A stretch of 64,000 bases of DNA from Nocardioides perillae. GTDB lineage: Bacteria; Actinomycetota; Actinomycetes; Propionibacteriales; Nocardioidaceae. The stretch is from NCBI RefSeq assembly GCF_013409425.1, contig NZ_JACCAC010000001.1, positions 3,162,001 to 3,226,000 on the forward strand, read 5' to 3'. Positions 41,815 through 49,145 of this stretch are shown here, piece by piece. Below the pieces are notes generated by a model. The model saw only the letters and a program-made list of their open reading frames with translations, was not told the DNA's origin and ran no database searches. The first letter of the stretch is position 1; every line of letters begins with the position of its first letter. The position numbers and the translations under genes were made by a program.

Positions 41815-42489
41815 ATGTCGACGACGACCCCGGGGACCCCGGGGACCCCGGTCAGCAGCGCGAGCTGGACCTACGCGGAGGGCTTCGTGGGCGAGGACGA
41901 CGTCCTCGCGGCCGCACGCGCCCGCGCCGACGAGGTCGGGGTGACCCCGGTCGGGCCGGGCGCCGGCGCGGCGCTTCGCTTCCTGGCCGCCGTGCTCGAC
42001 GCGCGCGCGGTGGTCGAGGTCGGCACCGGCACCGGCGTGTCCGGGCTGTGGCTGCTGCGCGGCATGCGCTCCGACGGCGTGCTCACCACTGTCGACGTCG
42101 AGGCCGAGCACCAGCGCCTGGCCAAGCAGACCTTCGCGGAGGCCGGCATCGCCGCCTCGCGCGCCCGCACCATCCCCGGCGCTGCGCTCGAGGTGCTCCC
42201 CCGGCTGACCGACGGCCACTACGACCTGGTCTTCTGCGACGGGGACAAGCGCGAGTACGCCGCCTACCTCGACGAGGCGATGCGACTGCTGCGCCCCGGT
42301 GGCGTGGTGGTCTTCGACAACGCGCTGTGGCACGACCGCGTGGCCGACCCGGCCCAGCGCGACGAGCAGACCGTCGCGATCCGCGAGCTCGGCCGCACGA
42401 TCGCGGCCCACGACTCGCTGGTGCCGCTGCTGCTGCCCGTCGGCGACGGCCTGCTCCTGGCCAAGAAGGAGTGGGCACCGGGCGACTGA
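41815..42489 (+). CDS. SAM-dependent O-methyltransferase
   Basis: 224 residues. Class I Rossmann SAM-binding motif VVEVGTGTGVSGLWLL, with DVEAEH in the second strand and FCDGDKREYAAYLDEAMRLLRPGGVVVFDNALWHD, the pattern of catechol O-methyltransferase-like enzymes (the Asp in FCDGDK is a metal ligand). The substrate is unknown. Located divergently upstream of sigE exactly as Rv1220c is in M. tuberculosis. Downstream of its stop lies a short repeat of the phrase CCCGGGCGACTGAC (42478-42506). Confidence 0.88.
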   Translation: MSTTTPGTPGTPVSSASWTYAEGFVGEDDVLAAARARADEVGVTPVGPGAGAALRFLAAVLDARAVVEVGTGTGVSGLWLLRGMRSDGVLTTVDVEAEHQRLAKQTFAEAGIAASRARTIPGAALEVLPRLTDGHYDLVFCDGDKREYAAYLDEAMRLLRPGGVVVFDNALWHDRVADPAQRDEQTVAIRELGRTIAAHDSLVPLLLPVGDGLLLAKKEWAPGD

Positions 42490-42538
42490 CCCGGGCGACT
42501 GACCCGGGCGGGCTGACCCGCGGCGGGCCGGCGCCGGC

Positions 42539-42889
42539 TCAGGCGCGCGGGGTGGCCTCGAAGCCGTCCCAGCCCTCGGCCACGGCGACGACGCCCCACG
42601 CCTCGACCAGCTCGGGCGGGCTGCCGACCATCTGCGTGCCGGGCGCGGTGTCGGCCGTGGCGGTGAAGGCCTCCTCGAACTCCGCGCGCGCCGCCTCCGT
42701 GGTGAAGACGTAGGTGCCCTCGAACCACTCGCCGGGCCGCACCCGCCACACCTTGAAGCGCAGCCCCGCCTGCCCGGTGAAGCGGGCGTGCGACTGCTCC
42801 TCGACGTAGGACGCGAGGGTCTCCTCGACACCCTCGGGGGCGTCGCGCAACGACCAGCGGACCGTCAGGCCGAGCAGCGGCGCGCTCAC
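42539..42889 (-). CDS. Hypothetical protein coupled to leucyl aminopeptidase
   Basis: 116 residues from GTG 42889, overlapping the aminopeptidase stop (GTGA). VRWSLRDAPEGVEETLASYVEEQSHARFTGQAGLRFKVWRVRPGEWFEGTYVFTTEAARAEF suggests a ferredoxin-like (ABM/YdhR-type dimeric alpha-beta barrel) fold, but no catalytic residue is evident. No known function; translational coupling suggests co-regulation with aminopeptidase only. Confidence 0.65.
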   Translation of the reverse strand: MSAPLLGLTVRWSLRDAPEGVEETLASYVEEQSHARFTGQAGLRFKVWRVRPGEWFEGTYVFTTEAARAEFEEAFTATADTAPGTQMVGSPPELVEAWGVVAVAEGWDGFEATPRA

Positions 42890-44496
42890 CGCACGCTCGC
42901 GAGCGGGTCCTCGCTGCCGAGCCAGCCGAGCAGCGCGCGAACGCCGAAGCCGGTCGGCCCGGGTGTCCACTCGTGACGGTGGTCCGGGGAGTCGCCGACG
43001 GAGGCGATGTCGAGGTGGGCCCACGGCACGTCGCCGGTGAAGTGCTGCAGGAAGAGTGCGGCGGTGATCGCGCCCGCACCGCCGGCGGCGTTGTCGGCGT
43101 CGGCGACCTTGGAGGCGAGCTTCTCCTCGTAGTCGGCGACCAGCGGCAGGCGCCACAGCGGCTCGCCGGCCGCCTCGCCGGCCGCCACCAGCGCGGTGGC
43201 CAGGCCGTCGTGGTCGGCGAAGAGGCCGCCGGTGCGCAGCCCGAGCGCGACCTTGACGGCGCCGGTGAGCGTGGCGACGTCGACCAGGGCCGCCGGGTCG
43301 AGCTGCTCGACGGCGTAGGCGAGGGCGTCGGCCATGACGAGGCGGCCTTCGGCGTCGGTGTTGGTGACCTCGGAGGTGCGACCGCCGTAGTGGCGCAGCA
43401 CGTCGCCGGGGCGCAGCGCGTTGCCGGAGACGGCGTTCTCGGCGGCGGCGACGAGACCCGTGACGCGCACAGGGCAGCCCACGGCCGCGAGCGCCGCCAT
43501 CGTGGCGATGACGACGGCACCGCCGGTCATGTCGCGCTTCATCGAGACCATCGAGTCGCCCGGCTTGAGCGAGAGGCCGCCGGAGTCGAAGGTGATGCCC
43601 TTGCCGACGAGCACCACGCGCGGCGCCTTCTTCCCCCCGCGTCCGGCGGGGGTGTAGTCGAGGCGCACCAGCCGCGGCGGGGTGGCGGAGGCCTGCCCGA
43701 CCCCGACGATGCCCCCGAAGCCCTCGGCGGCGAGCCGCTGCTCGTCCCACACCGTGAACTCGAGGCCCGCCTCGGCGGCGGCGCGCTCGGCCTCGGCGGC
43801 GAGCCAGGGCGGGTTCTTCAGGTTGGACGGGACGGTCGCGAGGTGGCGCGCCGTCCACGACGCCCGGGCCACGGCGACGGCGCGGTCGAGCTCGTCGCCG
43901 CGGGTCGCGGCATCGGGCACCCCGGCGAGCACGACCCGGGCGACCGGTCGGTGCTCGGGGCCCTGCGAGCGCCAGTGGAAGGCGAACGATGCCAGCACGG
44001 TGCCCGCGACCAGCGGCTCGAGCCCGCCGGACCCGGCCAGCGCCCCGAGCGTGGTCGCGACCGCGTCGCGGTCCTGCACGGCGCGCGCGAGCGCCGCTCC
44101 GGCCCGGCGCAGGTCGCGCGGCCCGGCCTCGCCGACGCCCACGAGCAGCAGCGTCGCGAGCGCGGGCAGGGCGGCGGCCTCGGTCGGCGCCACCGGCACG
44201 CTGAGCACCTCGCCGACCGCGCCGGTCGCGCGCTGGCGCTCGGCGAGCTCGAGCAGGTCGAGGCCGAGCAGCTCACCGAGCTCGTCGGCCCCGGGGCCGA
44301 GCAGCACGGCGGCGCCGTCCTCCCCCTCCCCGGCGGCACCCGGCAGCACCGGGACCGCGACGACCTCGGCCCGCGAGGCGCGCGCCGCCGCCACGAGGGC
44401 GTCGGCGCGGAGCTCGACGGTCGGCGGCTGGACCTGATCGGGCAGGACCGGCTGGCCGGAGGGGGCGGAGCGGGCCGTGCTCACGTCGCTCGGCAC
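42886..44496 (-). CDS. pepA: Leucyl aminopeptidase (M17)
   Basis: 536 residues from GTG 44496, one base after the DUF3117 stop; a GTG four codons on is an alternative. N-terminal macro-like domain, then the M17 catalytic domain: VGKGITFDSGGLSLKPGDSM supplies a metal Lys and Asp, MKRDMTGGAVV the catalytic Lys/Asp region, and NTDAEGRLVMADALAYA the Asp and Glu ligands; EHWR-type ends are absent but VADADNAAGGAGAITAALFLQHF is the conserved C-terminal region. Hexameric cytosolic Mn/Zn exopeptidase recycling N-terminal residues. Frame intact. Confidence 0.92.
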   Translation of the reverse strand: MPSDVSTARSAPSGQPVLPDQVQPPTVELRADALVAAARASRAEVVAVPVLPGAAGEGEDGAAVLLGPGADELGELLGLDLLELAERQRATGAVGEVLSVPVAPTEAAALPALATLLLVGVGEAGPRDLRRAGAALARAVQDRDAVATTLGALAGSGGLEPLVAGTVLASFAFHWRSQGPEHRPVARVVLAGVPDAATRGDELDRAVAVARASWTARHLATVPSNLKNPPWLAAEAERAAAEAGLEFTVWDEQRLAAEGFGGIVGVGQASATPPRLVRLDYTPAGRGGKKAPRVVLVGKGITFDSGGLSLKPGDSMVSMKRDMTGGAVVIATMAALAAVGCPVRVTGLVAAAENAVSGNALRPGDVLRHYGGRTSEVTNTDAEGRLVMADALAYAVEQLDPAALVDVATLTGAVKVALGLRTGGLFADHDGLATALVAAGEAAGEPLWRLPLVADYEEKLASKVADADNAAGGAGAITAALFLQHFTGDVPWAHLDIASVGDSPDHRHEWTPGPTGFGVRALLGWLGSEDPLASVR

Positions 44497-44497
44497 G

Positions 44498-44665
44498 TCA
44501 GCCGACGACGTCCTTGAGGGCGTCACCGAGAGCGCCGGCCTCCTCGGCGTTGAGCTCCACGACCAGGCGGCCACCACCCTCGAGCGGGACGCGCATGACG
44601 ATGCCGCGACCCTCCTTGGTGACCTCGAGCGGACCGTCGCCGGTACGGGGCTTCATCGCCGCCAT
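44498..44665 (-). CDS. DUF3117 micro-protein
   Basis: 55 residues: MAAMKPRTGDGPLEVTKEGR, then GIVMRVPLEGGGRLVVELNA, ending in GALGDALKDVVG. This is the highly conserved actinobacterial DUF3117 family (about 55-57 residues, homologous to Rv1211), below the size threshold of many gene callers. Its function is unknown. ATG 44665 follows a GAGGTG ribosome site. It is the first gene of an operon with leucyl aminopeptidase, whose start is one base after its stop. Confidence 0.9.
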   Translation of the reverse strand: MAAMKPRTGDGPLEVTKEGRGIVMRVPLEGGGRLVVELNAEEAGALGDALKDVVG

Positions 44666-44813
44666 CCGCGCACCTCTTCCTCGACTCCGTGGGGCGCGCG
44701 AGCGGGCCTCCCCGCCCCGTCACGCCGTACGGCGCCCATTATCGCCCATGCGCGGGTGACCCGGGCCACTGCCCTGCCCACCCGTGGCCGCCCGGGGTGC
44801 GAGGATGCCGCCC

Positions 44814-45632
44814 ATGAGCGCTGCGAGCACGCCCGAGAAGTCCGCCGGAGCCCCGGTCCGCGTCGACCTCGCCGAGGGGGTCGCGACCCTCACCCTCGAC
44901 CGCCCGGAGGCGATGAACAGCCTCGACCTGGCCACCAAGGTCGCGCTGCGCGACGCCGTCCACGAGGTCGCCGCCGACGACGCCGTGCGCTGCGTGGTGC
45001 TCACCGGCACCGGTCGCGCCTTCTGCGTCGGGCAGGACCTCAAGGAGCACGTCGCGCTGCTGCAGGCCGGCAGCGACGCCCCGCTGGCCACGGTCGACGA
45101 GCACTACAACCCGACCGTGACCGCGCTCGTCACGATGGACAAGCCCGTGCTCGCCGCGGTCAACGGCGTCGCGGCGGGGGCGGGCGCGAGCCTGGCCCTG
45201 GCCTGCGACGTCCGCGTGGTCGCCGACACCGCCGGCTTCAACCTCGCCTTCGCGGGCATCGCGCTCTCCTGCGACACCGGCATCAGCTGGACCCTGCCGC
45301 GCCTCGTCGGCCCCGCGAAGGCCACCGAGCTCCTCTACTTCCCGCGCACGGTCAAGGCGGAGGAGGCGCTCGATCTCGGCCTGGCCACCCAGGTGGTGCC
45401 GGCCGACCAGCTCGCCGGCACCGTGCAGGAGCTCGCCGCGCGGCTGGCCGCGGGCCCGACCAAGGCGTACGGCGCGATCCGCCGCTCGCTCGCCCACGCG
45501 GCGGGGGCGTCGTTCACGGACGCGGTCGCCTTCGAGAGCCGGATGATGGCCGCCACCGGTCAGACGCGCGACCACCGCGCCGCGGTCGAGTCCTTCCTGG
45601 CGAAGGAGCAGCCGAGCTTCGAGGGTCGCTAG
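44814..45632 (+). CDS. Enoyl-CoA hydratase/isomerase family protein
   Basis: 272 residues. Crotonase fold with LDRPEAMNSLDL, oxyanion-hole strand VVLTGTGRAFCVGQDLKEH and AAVNGVAAGAGASLALACDVRV, and a C-terminal trimerisation segment. FCVGQDL is typical of PaaG-type enzymes of phenylacetate degradation, but no paa genes are adjacent so generic fatty-acid beta-oxidation is equally possible. ATG 44814 is preceded by GAGGAT at seven bases (leaderless); an ATG three codons earlier is an alternative. Confidence 0.87.
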   Translation: MSAASTPEKSAGAPVRVDLAEGVATLTLDRPEAMNSLDLATKVALRDAVHEVAADDAVRCVVLTGTGRAFCVGQDLKEHVALLQAGSDAPLATVDEHYNPTVTALVTMDKPVLAAVNGVAAGAGASLALACDVRVVADTAGFNLAFAGIALSCDTGISWTLPRLVGPAKATELLYFPRTVKAEEALDLGLATQVVPADQLAGTVQELAARLAAGPTKAYGAIRRSLAHAAGASFTDAVAFESRMMAATGQTRDHRAAVESFLAKEQPSFEGR

Positions 45633-46408
45633 CGCGAGCCGCCGAGGGCCCGCAGCAGCTGCCGCGGGGCCTCGACGCGCATCCGGTGCCGGCCGGGCGC
45701 GCGGCCGTACTCCACCGTCACCGCGGCGCCGCGGTGGCGGGCGTTGAACCACATCGTCATCGTGCCGTGGCACACGCCGCCGCAGTCGAAGGTCTTGCGC
45801 GGGAGCCGCAGCTCGGTGGCCAGCCGGCGCGCGAAGGCCGGCCGCTTCGTGTCGGTGTCGACGCCGTGCAGCGGCTGGTGGAAGCTCACCACCCACCGCG
45901 GGTCGACGTCGTCGAGGAAGCCCATCACCGCGCGGGTCTCGGGCTCGGAGGCCGGACGCGGGCCGGACTCGTAGCGACCGTCGAGGTCGCGCCAGCGCTG
46001 CGGGAAGTTGCGGTTGAGGTCGACGCCGCGGGCGTTGGTGCGGGTGCCGCGGGCGAGGCCGTCGGGGTTGTAGGTCGGCACGACCCACAGGTCGACGCCG
46101 CGCACCGGCGCGCCGTCGCGCAGGGCGCGCAGGATCGCGCGCGGCGCCGGCTCGTCGCCGTGCATCGTCGCCAGCGCGACGGCCCGCGGCGCCCCGGGCT
46201 CGCCCAAGCGGTAGGCCCAGATCGCCCGCCCGCGCACGGACCGCCCGATGACCCGGCGCTCCAGCACCGTGCGGGCGGCCGGCTCGACGGCGTACGACGC
46301 GGCGACGGCGGTCGGCGCCGGTGCTGCGGTGCCCGCCGGTGCGGTGGGCCCGGCGACGGCGAGCGCGACGGTCGCGACGAGCGCGGGGACCGACCCGAGG
46401 CGGCGCAC
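45629..46408 (-). CDS. Secreted M14-family metallocarboxypeptidase
   Basis: 259 residues from GTG 46408. Signal peptide (MRRLGSVPALVATVALAVAG). Zinc-binding LATMHGDEPAPRAIL (His and Glu of HxxE), the substrate/Arg region VPTYNPDGLARGTRTNARGVDLNRNFP, third zinc His in VSFHQPLHGVD, and catalytic Glu in VTVEYG: all key M14 residues are present. Probable periplasm/extracellular wall-peptide carboxypeptidase. Cys pair (DCGGVC) in the loop. Stop overlaps the convergent enoyl-CoA hydratase by 4 bases. Confidence 0.88.
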   Translation of the reverse strand: MRRLGSVPALVATVALAVAGPTAPAGTAAPAPTAVAASYAVEPAARTVLERRVIGRSVRGRAIWAYRLGEPGAPRAVALATMHGDEPAPRAILRALRDGAPVRGVDLWVVPTYNPDGLARGTRTNARGVDLNRNFPQRWRDLDGRYESGPRPASEPETRAVMGFLDDVDPRWVVSFHQPLHGVDTDTKRPAFARRLATELRLPRKTFDCGGVCHGTMTMWFNARHRGAAVTVEYGRAPGRHRMRVEAPRQLLRALGGSR

Positions 46409-46409
46409 G

Positions 46410-46832
46410 TCAGACCGCCGCGGTGACGTAGGCCCAGGTGAAGACCGCGACGCCGACGAGCATGCCGACGTGGGCCAGGATCGACAGCCCCGGGCCCTCG
46501 CTCCAGCCGTCCTCGGCGGTCGCCGACGAGTGGCGACCCTGGCTCGGCAGCCAGCGGCTGAGGATGAGCAGGCCCGCGCCGGTGAGCACCCACCACAGCG
46601 CCAGCGCGACGATCCCGACCAGCCCGTCGCCGGCGGTGCTGTCCTCCGGGGCGAGCAGGAAGACCAGCCAGGTGGCGATCGCGAGCACGCCGACCACCGT
46701 GTGGACCCCGAGCAGCACCGGCCCGACGCGCACGTGGCCGGCCCCGCCGTCGCGCCCGAGCCGCACGCGCGTCAGCACCACGACGACGGCGGCCAGCGCG
46801 GTCAGGACGTAGACGATCACCTCGGTCGACAC
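46410..46832 (-). CDS. Membrane protein, four TM helices
   Basis: 140 residues. Hydrophobic segments at about 4-22, 38-60, 72-92 and 118-138, with a short charged loop GRHSSATAEDGWSEG. It sits one base upstream of the secreted carboxypeptidase start, so the two probably share an mRNA. I do not recognise a family. Confidence 0.7.
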   Translation of the reverse strand: MSTEVIVYVLTALAAVVVVLTRVRLGRDGGAGHVRVGPVLLGVHTVVGVLAIATWLVFLLAPEDSTAGDGLVGIVALALWWVLTGAGLLILSRWLPSQGRHSSATAEDGWSEGPGLSILAHVGMLVGVAVFTWAYVTAAV

Positions 46833-46880
46833 GCGGGGCAGTCTGCACCACCCCGGGCGACCGCGCCACGAATCCGCAGG

Positions 46881-47189
46881 TCAGGTGGGTCGCGACGGGT
46901 CGTGGTCGTCCCCGGAGGGCGGGTGCGGCGGGGGCGCGGTGTCGGGCTGGCCCGCGAGCTGGTCCGCGAGCCGGTCGAGCAGCGCGTCGACCTCGGCCAT
47001 GCGGTAGCCACGGACCGCGAGCGGGAAGCGCACGCGGCGCAGGTCCGCCGCGCTCAGCGGACCCGTCGGCGGCACCACGACGTCGGGGCGGTCGTCGTGC
47101 TCCTCGACCAGCGGCGCGCCCCTGCCGGCGGCGACGACCGCGACGCCGCCGAGCACGAGTACGGCGAGGACGGCGAAGAACCAGGTCAC
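46881..47189 (-). CDS. Small DivIVA-domain membrane protein
   Basis: 102 residues from GTG 47189 overlapping the LOG-protein stop (GTGA). TM helix at the very N-terminus (TWFFAVLAVLVLGGVAVVAAG), then LRRVRFPLAVRGYRMAEVDALLDRLADQL, a truncated DivIVA N-terminal motif (FPxxxRGYxxxEVDxxLD). No long coiled coil follows. DivIVA motifs target curved or polar membrane, so a scaffolding/polarity role is plausible. Confidence 0.78.
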   Translation of the reverse strand: MTWFFAVLAVLVLGGVAVVAAGRGAPLVEEHDDRPDVVVPPTGPLSAADLRRVRFPLAVRGYRMAEVDALLDRLADQLAGQPDTAPPPHPPSGDDHDPSRPT

Positions 47190-48004
47190 GGGGGCCCCGG
47201 GGAGCCGCCGTCGGGCCCGCCGGCGGGACCCGGGTCGCCGGCGCCCTCCGCCCCGCGCTCGTCGCGGGCGGCGACCATGGTCGCGACCGCCTCGTCGACG
47301 TCGTCGACCACCTGCAGCAGGTCGAGGTCGGCCGGGCTGATCTTGCCCTCGGTGACGACGGTGCCGCGCAGCCAGTCGAGCAGCCCGCGCCAGTAGTCGG
47401 AGCCGAGGAGGACGAGGGGGAAGCGGGTCACCTTGCCGGTCTGGACCAGCGTGAGCGCCTCGAAGAGCTCGTCGAGGGTCCCGAGGCCGCCGGGCAGCAC
47501 GACGAAGCCCTGGGCGTACTTCACGAACATCGTCTTGCGCACGAAGAAGTAGCGGAAGTTGATGCCGCGGTCGACCCACGGGTTCAGCCCGGTCTCGAAG
47601 GGCAGCTCGATGCCGAGGCCGACGCTGACGCCGCCGGCCTCGCTGGCGCCCTTGTTGGCCGCCTCCATCGCACCCGGCCCGCCGCCGGTGATGACGGCGA
47701 AGCCCGCCTCGACGAGCTTACGGCCGGTCTCCTCGGCGAGCGCGAAGTGCGGGTCGGTCTCAGGCGTGCGCGCGGAGCCGAAGACCGCGACGGCGGAGCC
47801 GAGGTCGGCCAGCGCACCGAAGCCCTCGACGAACTCGGCCTGGATCCGCAGCACGCGCCACGGGTCGGTGTGCACCCAGTCGTGCGGGCCGCGCGAGTCG
47901 AGCAGGTGCTGGTCGGTCATCCCGGTGTCGACCTGCCCCCGGCGCATCACCACCGGGCCGCGGTGCTTGTCGCCGCCGGCCGTGCGTCCCCCGCTGAGCG
48001 TCAC
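47186..48004 (-). CDS. LOG-family (TIGR00730) nucleotide 5'-phosphoribohydrolase
   Basis: 272 residues from GTG 48004, overlapping the dapE stop (GTGA). Rossmann fold with the paired motifs GGGPGAMEAANKG and LPGGLGTLDELFE, the PGGxGTxxE signature of LOG/YgdH enzymes, which release free bases from nucleoside monophosphates (cytokinin-activating in some organisms). Homologous to Rv1205. The N-terminal about 25 residues (KHRGPVVMRRGQ) are extra relative to the core. The acidic C-terminus is Gly/Pro rich. Confidence 0.88.
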   Translation of the reverse strand: MTLSGGRTAGGDKHRGPVVMRRGQVDTGMTDQHLLDSRGPHDWVHTDPWRVLRIQAEFVEGFGALADLGSAVAVFGSARTPETDPHFALAEETGRKLVEAGFAVITGGGPGAMEAANKGASEAGGVSVGLGIELPFETGLNPWVDRGINFRYFFVRKTMFVKYAQGFVVLPGGLGTLDELFEALTLVQTGKVTRFPLVLLGSDYWRGLLDWLRGTVVTEGKISPADLDLLQVVDDVDEAVATMVAARDERGAEGAGDPGPAGGPDGGSPGPP

Positions 48005-49110
48005 GCCCGCCCCTCTCCCCCGTCGGTCAGCCACCGCACCAGCTGCTCCTCGCAGCGGCGCAGGTCGGCGACCGGCACGAACTCGTCGGCCTTGTGGGCG
48101 TACATCGGGTCGCCGGGGCCGAAGTTGACCGCCGGCACCCCCAGCCCGCTGAAGCGGGCGACGTCGGTCCAGCCGAACTTGGGCGCGACCTGACCACCGA
48201 CGGCCTCGACGAAGGCCGCGGCCGCCGGCACGCCGAGGCCGGGCAGCGCTCCCGGCGAGGAGTCGGTGAGGGTCACGTCGTAGCCGTGGAAGAAGTCGCG
48301 CACGAACGCCTCGGCCTCGGCCTCGCTGCGGTCGGGGGCGAAGCGGAAGTTGACCTCGACGACGCACTCGTCGGGCACCACGTTGCCGGCGACGCCGCCG
48401 CGGATGCGCACGGCGTTGAGGCCCTCGTGGTACTCCAGGCCGTCGATGACCGGCTTGCGCGGCTCGTAGGCCGTGAGCCGCGCGAGCACCTCGGCGGCAC
48501 CGTGGATCGCGTTGACGCCGCGCCACGCCCGCGCCGAGTGGGCGCGCTCGCCCGTGGTGCGCACCTCGACGCGCAGCGTGCCCTGGCAGCCCGCCTCGAC
48601 CGCGGCGTTGGAGGGCTCCATCAAGATGGCGAAGTCGGCCTCGAGCAGCTCCGGGTCGCTCTCGGCGAGCAGCCGCAGGCCGTTGTGCACGGCGTCGACC
48701 TCCTCGGCCTCGTAGAGCACGTAGGTCACGTCGCGCACCGGCTCGGGCACGCCCGCGGCGAGGCGCAGGATGACCGCGTCGCCGCCCTTCATGTCGCAGG
48801 TGCCGCAGCCGTGCAGCAGGTCGCCGCCCTCGGCCTCCGGTCGCTCCTCGAGCCGGCTCGGCAGGTTGCCGTTGACCGGCACGGTGTCGAGGTGGCCGGC
48901 GATGACGACCCGCTCGCCGCGCCCGAGGTCGGTGCGGGCGACGACCGTGTGGCCGCGGCGCACGACCTCGAGGTGGGGCAGCGCCCGGAGCGCCGTCTCC
49001 ACCGCGTCGGCCAGGGCCTCCTCGTGGTGGCTGACCGACTCGGTGTCGACGAGCGTGCGGGTGAGGTCGACGACGTCGGCGTGCAGGTCGAGGTGCGGCG
49101 TGCCCGGCAT
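48001..49110 (-). CDS. dapE: Succinyl-diaminopimelate desuccinylase
   Basis: 369 residues from ATG 49110 (TTG 49122 is an alternative). Metal-binding AGHLDTVPVNGN (His, Asp), GCGTCDMKGGDAV, Glu-containing YEAEEVD, and LMEPSN fit the M20/DapE family; the C-terminal DPMYAHKADEF contributes the last zinc His. It converts N-succinyl-LL-DAP to LL-DAP in the lysine/peptidoglycan pathway. Here it heads a run with the LOG and DivIVA-like genes joined by GTGA overlaps, and dapD lies on the other side of ileS. Confidence 0.93.
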   Translation of the reverse strand: MPGTPHLDLHADVVDLTRTLVDTESVSHHEEALADAVETALRALPHLEVVRRGHTVVARTDLGRGERVVIAGHLDTVPVNGNLPSRLEERPEAEGGDLLHGCGTCDMKGGDAVILRLAAGVPEPVRDVTYVLYEAEEVDAVHNGLRLLAESDPELLEADFAILMEPSNAAVEAGCQGTLRVEVRTTGERAHSARAWRGVNAIHGAAEVLARLTAYEPRKPVIDGLEYHEGLNAVRIRGGVAGNVVPDECVVEVNFRFAPDRSEAEAEAFVRDFFHGYDVTLTDSSPGALPGLGVPAAAAFVEAVGGQVAPKFGWTDVARFSGLGVPAVNFGPGDPMYAHKADEFVPVADLRRCEEQLVRWLTDGGEGRA

Positions 49111-49145
49111 GGGTCCAGTCAAGCAGCCCGCCTCGCGCGCGGAGC

